Of a DNA stretch of 64,000 nucleotides, positions 47,926 through 59,562 are shown piece after piece. The stretch is from Benincasa hispida. Its lineage: Eukaryota; Streptophyta; Magnoliopsida; Cucurbitales; Cucurbitaceae. A program made the position numbers and the translations under genes. The DNA is taken from NCBI RefSeq assembly GCF_009727055.1, contig NC_052354.1, positions 40,482,219-40,546,218 on the forward strand. The letters run 5' to 3'. The number at the start of each line of letters is the position of its first letter. Position 1 is the stretch's first letter. The notes below the pieces were generated by a model. That model saw only the letters and a list, made by a program, of their open reading frames with translations, searched no databases and was not told the origin of the DNA.

Positions 47926-49725
47926 TAAACTTATCGACTCGTAGGTATGTATGATATTAAATGCTCAAAATGATGCGATACTACTTCTATTTATGCATCA
48001 ATTAGGAATATTCATGTAGAATGCTCTACGTTGTCACAAGTTTCCTTATGATGGAGCCAAGTGTAATTCCACCGCAAGTTTCTCGGTATGATCCGAGGTC
48101 GAACACGGGGAAATTGTTTTCGGTTATTGCGGTATGTTCATGGTATATGCGACCAGGTTTCCAATTCTTTATAAAGGAGTTTGTACAGGTATTTAAATTG
48201 CGGTAAAATAAAGGAAAGCAGTAAAGATGCGATAAAGCATAAAAATACAATAAACCTAAGCTAGATGTTACAAGATACAGACTTCATGTACAAGATGCTA
48301 GGATTAAGGCTGGCTATGAAGGTTGTGCAAAGATGTGGGATGTGGCGACAATTCTTATGAACAGAATAGAAAGAGAAAGATAAGTATTACAAACAACGCA
48401 AGTTCTTAATTGGATTGAAGGTAAAAATACTGTTCCGCTCTTCTCTTGGCGTACACTTCTCAGTGATCGGTCGTGTTCCCCACATGCCTGTGGTGAAACA
48501 GAGTCTAACGTAATGAACGCAAGGTTGCTTCCATGTCTGGAAGTACTACTCGCTTTAGTTAATGCACTCTTCTGACCCTCTCTCGATAGATCAGAATGAC
48601 ATCTTCACTTCTGCTCTCACAGGTGCCGATGTTGTCTAGCATGCTTTAGCTAAACGTATTTTATAACTTTAATACAGATTAAGTTCTTGGTGATTCGTAT
48701 TACTCATCAGGAGATTAAGAAAACATCATGAAGAAAGTGACTAACGGGTGAATGGAAATAGACAGAAAATGGTAGATGGAATCTATCGAAACATTTAATA
48801 TTTCTACTAAGCATTTGATACATGATTTGTGAATGAAGAGGCAAAAAAAATATGGAATACAATGAAAGAGAGATAGAACAGATACAAACAAGTGCCAATA
48901 TCTTGGCACAGATTCGATGGAGACCTGCTTGCCGAATCGGATCGTATTGATGGCAGGAAGAGCTTCCCTCTCAGGCTTGCTCCACCTGTAGCAATGATCT
49001 CTGCATAGAGCTTCGATCAGGTATATGGCAGATCGGATCTGAGATTCACCTTTCGGCCTTATCTCGTTCTCTTCCCAGATTTCTTCTCTTCAGCACTCAA
49101 CTCAGCCTTTTCTCTCTAAAATCTTACAGCACTTAGCCCCGTATCTAGTGGCATACTTTTCTCTGAAACCAATGGGGTATTTATAGGAGTAGATCCTTGA
49201 CTCTGGCCTTGTGGTCCCCACTTGGTTATGGTAATTCCGCAAATGGAGGGATATTATTCCTTCTATTATGCAATCAGACCATCAATTCTGCACAACCATT
49301 AGTTGTACACGTGTCATAATCCTCCGCTCTCGCGTTGCTCAGTTGCATCTTTCGATCATAGGTTCGCATGCGGTGTTTGTTTTTATTACCGCATGCGGTC
49401 GAAGCATAGCTCTGGACCGACTGTCGCCTTGCGCTGTCACTTTGATAATCGTCTCTTCATGGTTGATCAACTGACGCAATTGTGACATAGATGCATTGAT
49501 TAGTTTCTCATGAGCCTTGAGTGCAAGTGGTGACTTGGTCTCCTGTAAAATAGAGTAAAGTTTGGCTTGTCTTCCATCTTTTTGGCGTTAGTGGGTGTAA
49601 TCGCAAACATTTATAATTATTGTCATACTAGGCTAATTTTCGTACAACTAGCGCATAATTACTAACTTTTGGCCGCAATATCTAGATAAGGCGGCATAAA
49701 TAACTTGTATTTCTACAAGTTATCA
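47926..49725 (-). repeat. 5' LTR of the reverse Athila-type element
   Basis: On the minus strand it starts TGATAACTTGTAGAAATACA at 49725 and ends at the primer site. Length about 1800 bp. A TATAAATA box lies at 49185-49178. It is related to the LTR at 59.56-61.07 kb, sharing the start and the block around 48030-48110 (a CAAGTTT then GTCCAGGGTC/GATCCGAGGTC theme). Confidence 0.8.
49178..49185 (-). promoter_or_regulatory. TATA box in Athila-type 5' LTR
   Basis: TATAAATACCCC on the minus strand, at the position expected for the LTR promoter. Confidence 0.5.
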
Positions 49726-50019
49726 GTCCATAATGTCGCCTTGGTAGCTTAAAAGATTTAAGTTGAGAATAAGTTTTTGGGTTAATTTGAAATGTTCTAA
49801 TTAATAAGAGGGAATTTAATTATATATGATATAATTAAATTAATTCAATTAACCAATAATGTATCAAATAAATTATATCAATTATATCATATATAATTGA
49901 ATTAATTGAATTATATCATATATAATCCAATTTCCTCTTATTAATTTGAACATTTCAAATTAACCCAAAAACTAATTCTCAACTTAAATCTATTGAGCTA
50001 CCAAGGGGACCTTATGGAC
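49726..50019. repeat. Inverted repeat, two 125-bp arms, 44-bp loop
   Basis: The left arm (49726-49850) and right arm (49895-50019) are near-complementary along their length, e.g. TTGGTAGCTTAAAAGATTTA against the complement of TAAATCTATTGAGCTACCAA. Both arms are the same segment of the TTGGGGTTGATGCCC LTR in opposite orientation. The left arm starts exactly at the Athila LTR edge. Confidence 0.9.
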
Positions 50020-50215
50020 TTGTAGCTTAAAGCTCCAATGGTACGTGAATAACTAATTAAACTCTTTAATCACATTATCCACTACCCGTTAACTACCGGG
50101 TACTCCACTAAAGACCGATAGCTGCACTAGCTGCACTCTTCGCACTACAGATATATTTTAGTGTCCATTGGATATAACCAAACAACAGTACGATGACTCT
50201 TCAGAAATCGCTCGT
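50020..50215 (-). repeat. Rest of the reverse LTR fragment
   Basis: It continues the reverse LTR (CACTACAGATATATTTTAGTG, GATGACTCTTCAGAAATCGC) and stops abruptly where element F leader begins. Confidence 0.7.
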
Positions 50216-52768
50216 ATTGAATTCTGTTAGGTTGTGTTCTGATTTCCAAATTCCATTTGCTATATTGAATTTCGTTAACAGCTTGGTGGATTTTAAGTTT
50301 CTGCAATGCATTTAACTGTTAAATGTTTGTGGATGTTGTTGATGGATCATTTTGGGATAATTGTCTCTTTTTATTCTTTCCGTTTACTTTTACAAAAATT
50401 AATTGTAAGGGCCCTGTGTTTTTTGGCATAATTTCTTGCAATCAACTCTATATTCATTTAAGTTTTTGAGTCGTTTGTGAAGAAGCTTAAGACGCAAGAG
50501 TTGCAGTTCGCTTTGATGGAGAAGACGAAACGGTGGTCGTATCATGTAGCTTAAGCTAGATGATCGTTTAGATTTGGCTATGCTTTCGTGTATAGTTGTT
50601 CTGCGCGATCATGTAACATTTGCTAAACGATCGCATAGCTAATGCTACGCGATCGTGTAAAGTGTTTACTCAATCGTGTTGCGTTGGCTGGTTGATCGCA
50701 CAGACGCTCGAGGGTAAACGATCGTGCGTTATTTAATACTCGATGCAAGGCATGCGCGCTAAATGATCATGTAGGCTATCATGCTCATCGCATAGTCATT
50801 AACTATACGATCGCATAATACATGATACTCGACGCTTGCTACTCAATCATGTAGACTATCATGCTCATCGCATAGTCGTTAGCTACACGATTGCATGCCA
50901 AGCGTTACTTGAAGCACGATGCATGATCACATGGTCTTTTATGCCCATTGCATAGTCCTAAGCTATAATCGTTGCTACACGATCATTTACACTCGACGAT
51001 CAGAGGATTTACTACACGATCAAGTGACGAGGCTTCAAGGCGAGCGGTTCAAGACCCGGTTCACTTGTTCAAATCGGTTGACTCAATCTTTTGTAATAGT
51101 TTAGCATTTATTTTTAGGTTTTGAGATAAACTATCCAAGTCCATCAACTTTTATTAAATGTGCATGTGATGTATGTTTATATTATTTTCCATAATGTATG
51201 TCATATAGTTTTAAAACCCACTATAGGTTATGCATTTTTTCATGCATCATTTTATATTATAAGAGCTATAATATATTAGTATGCATGATTAAATTACTTA
51301 AAGAATGCTCATGCATCATATAATATAAGAGTTATAATATATGCATGCATTAAAGCATATCCATGCATCATTTATATTATAAATGTTATAATATAAGGTT
51401 GTATGTTAGCATGGAATGTATGTTAGTTCCTTACTTTGTTATATAAAAGTTATATTTTAGTAATGAATGAACATTGTATGAAGCATGATACTTAGGTTTA
51501 TTTATAAATGTTATAAATAACTTATGCATGTCTAACTAGCAATGTTGAATGATTTTAATTGTTTCATTTTTTATAAGAGTTATAATTAATGAAATTAAAA
51601 TTAAAATCAATGATAAAGAGTGGTATGCACACCTTAGACTTTAATCATTTTTTAAAAATGTTTTAAATTTGATTGAGATAGACCTAAGATCACATTTCTA
51701 ATGAGATTAGACATCTAATTTTAATCCTTTGATTTGGTTTAATAGGATTAAATTGACTAATAAAAGATTAAATATACAACAAATGTATCTATAAGGGACC
51801 TTTTGGCTAAGGCTGTTTCTGGCTAGGCTAGGGTACTTAAGTCGATGGAAACATTGAACCCCTACCTGGGAACCTACCTAGAAAGGTGAATTAGATAGGT
51901 TTTTTTACATGCATGCAAATTTAATGAAAGTTTATTAAAGAGTTTAATAAGACTTGAATCAAACTTGTTTAATCATCAAAAGTAAAATTTGTTTTTTTTA
52001 GCAAATTAAACAAACCACTAAGTTAAAATCAGTAGCCGAATTTTCTAAGTTAATGAACTCTAGGTAGAACATTTAGTGGATGGTAGATGGGGTATATGAT
52101 ACTTCACTTTACTTCTACATGTTTCTTCCTCAAAAGTTCACACCGTGAGATCTGTCGACTCAAGGCACCTCTGGAGTGTTCCTCTATGGGTGGCATTTGG
52201 GTAGGTCAATAACAAGGTGAATGGAGAGAATGTTCATAGTAAGTGGGAGCAAGATGTGTGACAACATATCCCTTGGTCTCTCTCATTAGGTTGGATAAAG
52301 TTTTCGTGCATCACTTCGTGGCACTCTGGGAGTGTCCCCTAAAGGATGGCAGTTTTGCACAACTCTTTATTTGATCTCCAAAAATGGAAAGTGTTTTTTT
52401 TAGTCTTTTGTCCTAATCGGCATTCCCCTAAGGTTGGCTCATTAGGGCGGGACTCTAGGGCCTAAATTGAGGGGTTACACTTATACAACATTGTTAAGGA
52501 TGTTAATAAATTTTGGACCAAACAATGGTGACTGTTAGATTCAGTTACAAGGAGTTGTTTCTATCTAATGGTTGAGATTGTCTCATTCCAGTGAAGGGGC
52601 ACTTGATCACCCTACAGTGATTTTTGTCCTGCCTCACTGGAGCATCATTGCAAACTAGATGTCACTTAGGGTACACTAGAACTATTTTGCTAAAACTTGA
52701 TTGGTTTTAAAAGTGGTTTAATGCAGGTAGACTTATTAAGTTTGTTAATTTTTTAGCAATTTTTAAAT
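50216..52768 (+). other. Leader of copia element F, non-coding
   Basis: About 2.5 kb with no credible ORF. 50560-51010 is dense in ACGATCG/CGATCGT motifs. 51130-51600 repeats ATGCATCAT and TATATTATAA phrases, parallel to the leader of element D. No 5' LTR or primer site remains directly upstream. Confidence 0.6.
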
Positions 52769-52980
52769 ATGGCTACCGCTACTCTTTCATTACTTGCCGT
52801 TAATAAACTGACTGACAAGAATTACAATAGTTGGAAAAATATTGTTAATATGATTTTGATCATCAATGACCTAAGGTTTGTCCTTATGGAGGAGTGTCCT
52901 CCTATTCCACCTCCTACCACTACTTGAAACGTTCGAGACACGTATAAGCATTGGACACAGGCGAACGAAAAGCCCCAAGC

Positions 52981-53190
52981 ATATATCTTGGCTAGCCTTA
53001 ACGATGTTTTGGCCAAGAAGCATGAGCCCATAATCACTGCACGTGAGATCATAGAGTCCCTGAGGCTGTCTCTTATACACATCTAGATGTGTATAAGAGA
53101 CAGGGATATATCTTGGCTAGCCTTAACGATGTTTTGGCCAAGAAGCATGAGCCCATAATCACTGCACGTGAGATCATAGAGTCCCTGAGG
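52981..53190. repeat. Exact 85-bp duplication flanking the adaptor
   Basis: 52981-53065 and 53106-53190 are identical over 85 bp (ATATATCTTGG to TCCCTGAGG). Perfect identity in an otherwise decayed element points to an assembly fault. Confidence 0.95.
53066..53103. other. Library adaptor: two Tn5 mosaic ends joined head to head
   Basis: CTGTCTCTTATACACATCT (53066-53084) is followed directly by its exact reverse complement (53085-53103). This is the junction made in transposase-based mate-pair libraries, not plant DNA. Confidence 0.98.
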
Positions 53191-53535
53191 GGAATGTTCG
53201 GACAATCGTCGACGTCGCTCAGGTACTATGCTCTTAAGTACATCTTCAATTCACGTATGAAGGAGGGAACATCTGTTAGGGAACACGTTCTCAATATGAT
53301 GGTCCACTTCAACATGGAGGGGATGAACGGGTCGAGCATCGATGAGGCCAGCCATGTTAGCATTATTCTGGAGTCTTTACCAGAAAGCTTCCTTCATTTC
53401 GTTAGCAACGCTATTCTGAACAGGGTTGACTACAACCTTACAACTCTACTCAATGAGTTGCAGACTTTCCAATCTTTGCTGAAAAGCAAGGAGAAGAAGG
53501 TTGGTAAGGAAAATTTTGCCTCATCTTCTCCATAA

Positions 53536-55867
53536 AGTTTCAACCTCTGGCTCTAAGTCTGCACCTTCTACTTCTCGCACCAGAAAGTAGAAGAAGAAGA
53601 AGGGTGGTAAGGGGAAGGCGCCTGCTAACCCATAACCTGCTACTCCAAGGGGCAGGCAACTAGTGAGGGTTGACAAAAGAAAGTATTTCCATTCCAACCA
53701 GGACAAGCACTAGAAGCGAAACTGCCCAAGATATTTTGCTGAGAAGAAGGAGGCCAAACAAGGTAAATGTGATTTACTAGTTTTGGAAACTTGTTTAGTG
53801 GAGAATGATGATTTTGCCTGGATTATTGACTTTGGGGTCACTAACCATGGTTATTCTTCATTTCAGGGAATTAGTTTCTAGTGGCAGCTTGGTGCTGTTG
53901 AGATGACGATGCGAGTTGGAACTAGACACGTCGTCTCAGCTGTGGCAGTGGGATCTGATTGACTTTACAGAATAGGTTTACCATTCTGAATGATGTATAT
54001 GTAGTTCCCAAGTTAAAGAGGAACTTAATTTCTTTAAAGTCGTTGCTTGAATGTAATTATTAACTTAATGTTTCTGTTAATAAAGTGTTTATTTCAAAAA
54101 ATGGTGTTGATGTATGTTAAGCTCAACTGGAAAATAAATTATATGTGCTAAGACCGTTAGCAACAAATGCCCTCCATAACATAGAGATGTTTTAAACTAC
54201 CGTAACTCAAAATAAACGATTTAAAATTTCTCCTAAAGAAAACACCCAACTTTGGCACCTACATTTAGGGTACATTAATCTCAGTAGGATTGAGAGGTTG
54301 GTGAAGAATGGACTTCTATGTGAGTTAGAAGAAAATTTTTTACCTGTGTGTGAGTCATGCCTTGAAAGCAAAATGACTAAAAGGTCTTTTACAGAAAAAG
54401 GTTATAGGGCCAAAGAGCCTCTAGAGCTAGTGTATTCAGACCTATGTGGTCTAATGAATGTGCGAGTCAGGGGAGGCTATGAATATTTCATCACTTTTAC
54501 TGATGATTATTCAAGGTATGGATACTTTTATTTAATGAAAAATAAGTCTGAGTCCTTTGAAAAGTTCAAAGAATTCAAGGCTGAAGTGGAAAATACATTA
54601 AATAGAATAATTAAAATACTTCGATCTGATCGAGGTGGAGAGTTTTGGATTTAGAATTCCAGAACTATATGATAGAACATGGAATAGTTTCCCAACTCTC
54701 AACACATGGTACACCTCAGCAGAATGGTGTATCAGAGAGGAGAAATCGAACCCTGTTGGACATGGTTCGGTCGATGATGAGTTACGCTTCCTTATTTGAC
54801 TCGTTTTAGGGTTTTGCGATAGAGACTGCAACTTATATCCTGAATTGTGTTTCCTCCAAGAGTGTTGCCAAAACATCTTTAGAGTTGTGGAATGGTCATA
54901 AAGCTAGTTTACGTCATTTTCGTATTTGGGGTTGCCCAACACATGTGCTTGAGGCTAATCCTAAGAAACAGGAACCACGTTTGAGGTTATGCCTATTTGT
55001 TGGCTACCCCAAAGGAACGAGAGGAGGTTATTTTTATGATCTTAAAGAAAACAAAGTATTTGTATTGACAAATGCTACTTTTCTTGAGGAGGATCATATA
55101 AGGGAGCATAGACTTAGAAGCAAAATCATGTTGGATGAGCTTTCTAAGGAAACTACTGAATCTTCAACAAAAGTTGTTGAAGAGCCTGCTTTCTCAACAA
55201 GAGTTGTTGACGTAGGTCCATCCAGTAGGTCAAATCCACCTCAAGTGTTGAGGAAACCTCGACGTAGTGGGAGGGTTGCGAACCCACCTATTCGTTATAT
55301 GGGTTTAACTGAATTCCAAGCTATGGTAGTTGATGGCGAGGTTGAGGATCCATTGTCTTACAAGAAGGAAATAAAGGATGTTTATAGAGATGAATGGATC
55401 AAAGCCATGGATCTCGAAATGGAGTCAATGTACTTCAATTCAGTTTGGGATCTTGTAGATCAACCTGATGGGGTTAAACCTATAGGTTGTAAATGGATCT
55501 ACAAGAGGAAACAGGGTGTTGATGGGAAGGTGCAAACTTTCAAGGCTAGATTGGTGGCAAATGGTTATACCCAGGTAGAGGGAGTCGACTATGAGGAGAT
55601 TTTCTCGCCTGTTGCCATGTTGATTTCTATCCGCATCTTCTTATCCATTGCTTCATATTATGACCATGAGATATGGAAAATGGATATCAAGAATGCTTTT
55701 CTGGCTGGAAATCTTGAGGAGACCATTTATATGGTGTAACCTAAGGGATTCATAGTCCAAGGTCAAGAGCAAAAGGTTTGCAAGTTGAATCTGTCCATTT
55801 ATGGACTGAAACAAGCATCTTGAATGCGATAAAATCTTATGGCTTTGATCAGAATGTTGATGAGCCT
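53536..55867 (+). pseudogene. Element F protease, integrase and partial reverse transcriptase, pseudogene
   Basis: TNT1-94-like copia pol. The protease site reads WIIDFGVTNH at about 53820, where D-S-G-A-T is usual. The integrase starts near 54250 (LWHLHLGYINLSRIERL), with CESCLESKMTKRSF, SDLCGLMNVRVRGGYEYF, LRSDRGGEF and, after a frameshift near 54652, GTPQQNGVSERRNRTLLD, so D-D-E positions are visible. The reverse transcriptase begins near 55390 (EWIKAMDLEMES) and reaches WKMDIKNAFLAGN and YGLKQAS, then breaks. The YVDD box, RNase H and the start of the 3' LTR are deleted at 55867. Confidence 0.85.
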
Positions 55868-56288
55868 CATGTTCACTAGGATGACCATAGGTAACATGAC
55901 CTTAATCCTGAGTGAGTTGTGAACTCCTGCCTATGAGGGCGGTCATTTGATTTGCATGGGTTAGAGTGGCCAGATCGCCGACTCAACAAGTCTACCATTT
56001 TGGAGATTCGTCTGATTGGGGAGCTGGGAACTCAACTACGCAAGATGAAATTCACTCCTTCCCCAAAGCAGGGGTAAGTAGATAAATTGCTCCCTTAAAG
56101 GCTGATTTCGAGTCTTAAACAATGTGGTGCTACATCCACTCTTAGCCAAAGAGGGGTTTAGTTATAGTGGGACTATGATCTATTGTTCATTAGAGGTATC
56201 AGTGGTACTTAAAGAGTTAGATGTACCTACAGGGGCAAAACGGTAATTTGGCTCAAACGAGCGATTTGTGAAGGGTCATTGTACTGTT

Positions 56289-58515
56289 TGAAGGAACTTT
56301 TATTCAACAGAACCAGTGAGCGGAAGAAAGATCTTTCCAAGCCCATTGGGAAAGAATAAACGCATTCACAAACATACAAGAACAGTTATGCATTATAGAG
56401 AAAATTATAGCATGCTTTCTTACTAAAACAAAAGGAATTGAGAGATGTGCCTTTGAAGAACTCTCCTTCACGTATTCCCTCGATCTACATTGGTCAGGCG
56501 TCCCAGCGAAGTCTCAACGATCATGAACTCTTGCTCTCGCTGCAATAAAAAACTGTCTGATCCTCGAACAGCAACCTTCGGCACTACCACTCGACAACCT
56601 TAGTATTCTCGGAGTGAGAATCCAGGAGGTGTGGGCTCTGTGTAAATTTGGTAGAGGAATGGAAGAAGTAAACGATCGAGCTCCACGATCGAGTAAGTGA
56701 GAGAAAGGTTTAGTCTATCGTATAGACATTGGGTACTCGATCGTCTAGTAATCTCTTGCTCTTGTGAGCAATCATCTAGCAATGTCTCACTCTCGTGAGC
56801 AATCGTCTAGCAATCTCTCGCTCTCGTGAGTAATCGTCTAGCAATCTCTTGCTCTCGTGAGCAATCGTCTAGCTAATCATCTAGCAATCTCTCGCTCTTG
56901 TGAGCAATCGTCTAGCCAATCGTTAAACAATCTCTAGCTCTCGTGAGCAATCGTCTAGCAATCTCTCGCTCTATCATTTAGTCTCTTGAAAGGGCTATCA
57001 TATAGCTTTCTTTCGCTTGAACGATTATTAATTCAATAATGATGCGATCGTCCATAAAATGAAAACTCTTTTAATTTTATTCTTCAGTTATTAAAAACTA
57101 AAAATAACCTCCCACATTCACGGTTAATGGAGAAGAGAAAAAAACCAACTAAACAATTATATCATAATTGTTTTTTATGATAAATAAATATAATAACTAA
57201 CTTATCATATTATATTTATAATCGAGTTTTAATATTACATCATATGTAATATTTAAACCATAGTTCTTTTCTCCTTTATTTAATGTAAATCATATTTATA
57301 TCAATTCCTCTAATTAATGTATCCCATACATCAAATCAATTATATCACATATAATTGAACCAATTTAATTATATCAGATATAATCAAATTCCCTCTTGTT
57401 AATTTGAACACTTCAAACTAACCCAAAAAATTGATTCTCAATTTGAATCCATTGAGCTACTGAAGGGACCTTATGAACCTGTAGCTTGAAGCTTCAACGG
57501 TACGTGAATAACTGACTAAACTCTTTAATCACGATATCCACCATTCGTTAACTGCCGAGCACTCCATTAAAGATCGATAGCTGTACCCTTCTCACTACAG
57601 ATATATTTATGTGTCCATTGCATATAACCAATCAACAATACGATAACCCTTCACAGATCGCTCGTAAGTACAGCTGAGCCAATTTACCTGTCACTGTAGT
57701 TACATGTAACTCGTTAAGTACCACTGATTTTTCTAATGAATAATACAACGTAGTCCTACTATGAGTGAACACCTCTCGGGCCATGAGAAAGTGTGTGGTG
57801 TCACATTGTTCAAGCCCCAGAATCAGCATTTAAGACAGCAATCTATCTACTTACCCCTACTTCGGAGAAGGAGTGAATTTTATCTTGTGTAGCTGAGTTC
57901 CCAACTCCCCAATTAGATGAATCCCCAAAGTGGTAGGTTTGAGTCGGCAATCTGGCCACTCGCACCTATGCAAATCAAAGGATCGCCCTCGTAGACAGGA
58001 GTTCCCAACTCACTCAGGATTAAGGTCATGTTACCAATGGTCATTCTAGTGAAATGAAAATCTCTATCATGAACGGCGTTATATAACGAGACTAAACATT
58101 TCGTGGTCCGGTCTTGTACAAACTCCTTTGTATAGAATACCCATGCTCGCATGTCTCCACATGAATGATCAGGATCATACCATTTGTAGCACTTTACAAC
58201 ATTTGTAACATCTACAAAATGAGTCATATCCGTAATGTCACAAGGATAAGGTTTCCCTCCTTTATCCATATATTACAGATCATTTAGGTTATCACTTAAG
58301 ACATGATCCACTTGTATGTCTCCACATACATGCTTAAGTTACAACGATAACTAGGGATCTTTATTTATTGGTTTATGGTTAATGAAACTAAAATATCCCA
58401 TATTTCATAGACAATAATGAAGAAAATATCTCATATTATTACATCACAAGTGTTTGTTCATATAGGTGTTTACAAACTACAGGACCCTACGAGATTTAGG
58501 GCATCAACCCCAACA
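56289..58515 (-). mobile_element. Solo LTR (2227 bp), reverse, inside element F 3' LTR
   Basis: On the minus strand it starts TGTTGGGGTTGATGCCCTAA at 58515 and ends AAAAGTTCCTTCA at 56289 (TG...CA). Flanking pentamers are CTGTT (56284-56288) and TTGTT (58516-58520), 4 of 5 equal. Removing the insert restores GTACTGTTGATTGGTTAT as in the 37.6-kb copy. It is longer than its relatives (2013-2020 bp) because of the minisatellite at 56738-56975. The 118-codon ORF at 57913-58269 reads LTR sequence and is broken in the other copies. Confidence 0.85.
56738..56975. repeat. Minisatellite, unit about 31 bp, roughly 7 copies
   Basis: Units resemble GAGCAATCGTCTAGCAATCT followed by CTCGCTCTCGT. Copies vary by substitutions and short indels. 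It lies within the GATCG-rich domain of the solo LTR. Confidence 0.85.
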
Positions 58516-59562
58516 TTGTTGATTGGTTATACCCAATGGACACAGAAATATATCTGTAGTGCGAAGAGTGCAACTATCGGTCTTTAGTGGAGTGTCCGAC
58601 AGTTAATGGATGGTGGATAATGTGATTAAAGAGTTTAATCAGTTATTCACGTACTGTTAGAGCTTCAAGCTACAGGTTCATAAGGTCCCCTTGGTAGCTT
58701 AATAGATTTAAGTTGAGAATCAGTTTGTGGATTAATTTGAAATGTTCAAATTAATAAGAGGGAATTTGATTATATATGATATAATTAAATTAATTAAATT
58801 ATATATGATATAATTGATATAAAGTATTTGATACATTATTGTTTGATTGGAGGAACTAATATTTGAATATGATTCAAATATATTTTCTATGAATTAGATT
58901 CATAGTTGTTAAATTTAATATAAATATGATTTATATTAAATGCCATAAAATAGAGAAAAAAAACTATGGTTTATATATTGTATGTGATGCAATATTAAAA
59001 CTATAGGTTATAAATATAATATGATAAGTTAGTTATCATATTTATTCATATTTATTTATTATTTAATAATTAAATCATTTTTTTCTCTATAACCACCCTT
59101 AGTGGGAAGTTATTTAGTTTTATGGCAATTTGGGATAAATGAAAATTGGTTTTTGATTATTCCAAGGGGACAAGGATTCACGATTTTGAGAGTTAATACA
59201 TGATTGTTCAGAGCCTATGCGATAGACTCGTCTATCTAAAGGATCAAGAGATTTTGCTATGTGATAACTTTGCCTTCTACTCGATCGTCTTCCTTCTCCA
59301 ACTTCAAACTTCCCTCTAACAAAAATTAGCCAGAGCCCACCACTCCTAGATTCTCACACCGAGAATACCAAGGTCACTAAGTGGTAGTGTCCTTTTTGGT
59401 TCGAGTTGTCATTGCTGTTTGTTGCTTGTTCGAGGAGAGTTCGTGACTTGTTCGACGCGTTCGTGAACGAGTACGATTGAGGGATTAACTTGAAGAACAA
59501 TTCTTCAAAGGTATAATCTCTAAACCTTTTTGTTCGTTGATTTTGTGATTCGAGCTTAGGAG

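Larger units (their letters stand above)
52769..53535 (+). pseudogene. Element F gag pseudogene, split by adaptor sequence
   Basis: It starts at ATG 52769 (MATATLSLLAVNKLTDKNYN). A TGA at 52925 interrupts after PPIPPPTTT. Reading resumes with AYILASLNDVLAKKHEPI, which is present twice because of the 85-bp duplication around the adaptor at 53066-53103. After it come GMFGQSSTSLRYYALKYI, SVREHVLNMMVHFNMEG and NRVDYNLTTLLNELQTFQ. With adaptor and duplicate ignored, the gag is collinear with element D gag. The degenerate knuckle (YFHSNQDKH, stop, KRNC) lies at about 53685-53730. Confidence 0.85.
55868..59562 (+). repeat. 3' LTR of element F, truncated both ends and split by a reverse solo LTR
   Basis: It starts mid-LTR at TTCACTAGGATGACCATAGG, is interrupted by 56289-58515, resumes at GATTGGTTATACCCAATGG and stops near 59562, where the next Athila-type LTR begins. 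A GATCG-poor version of the variable domain lies at about 59160-59290. Confidence 0.75.

Noticed and set aside
53066..53103. A Tn5-like transposon end pair or a real 38-bp palindrome
   Set aside because: Mosaic ends are joined directly with no cargo or transposase, and the same 38-mer recurs at 63662. Library adaptor explains both.
56738..56975. CRISPR-like repeat array
   Set aside because: Units are contiguous, diverged, without spacers, and lie inside a plant LTR.
57913..58269. 118-aa ORF in the sense direction of a solo LTR
   Set aside because: The same region is interrupted by stops in the 36.9-kb copy, so it is not conserved as protein.
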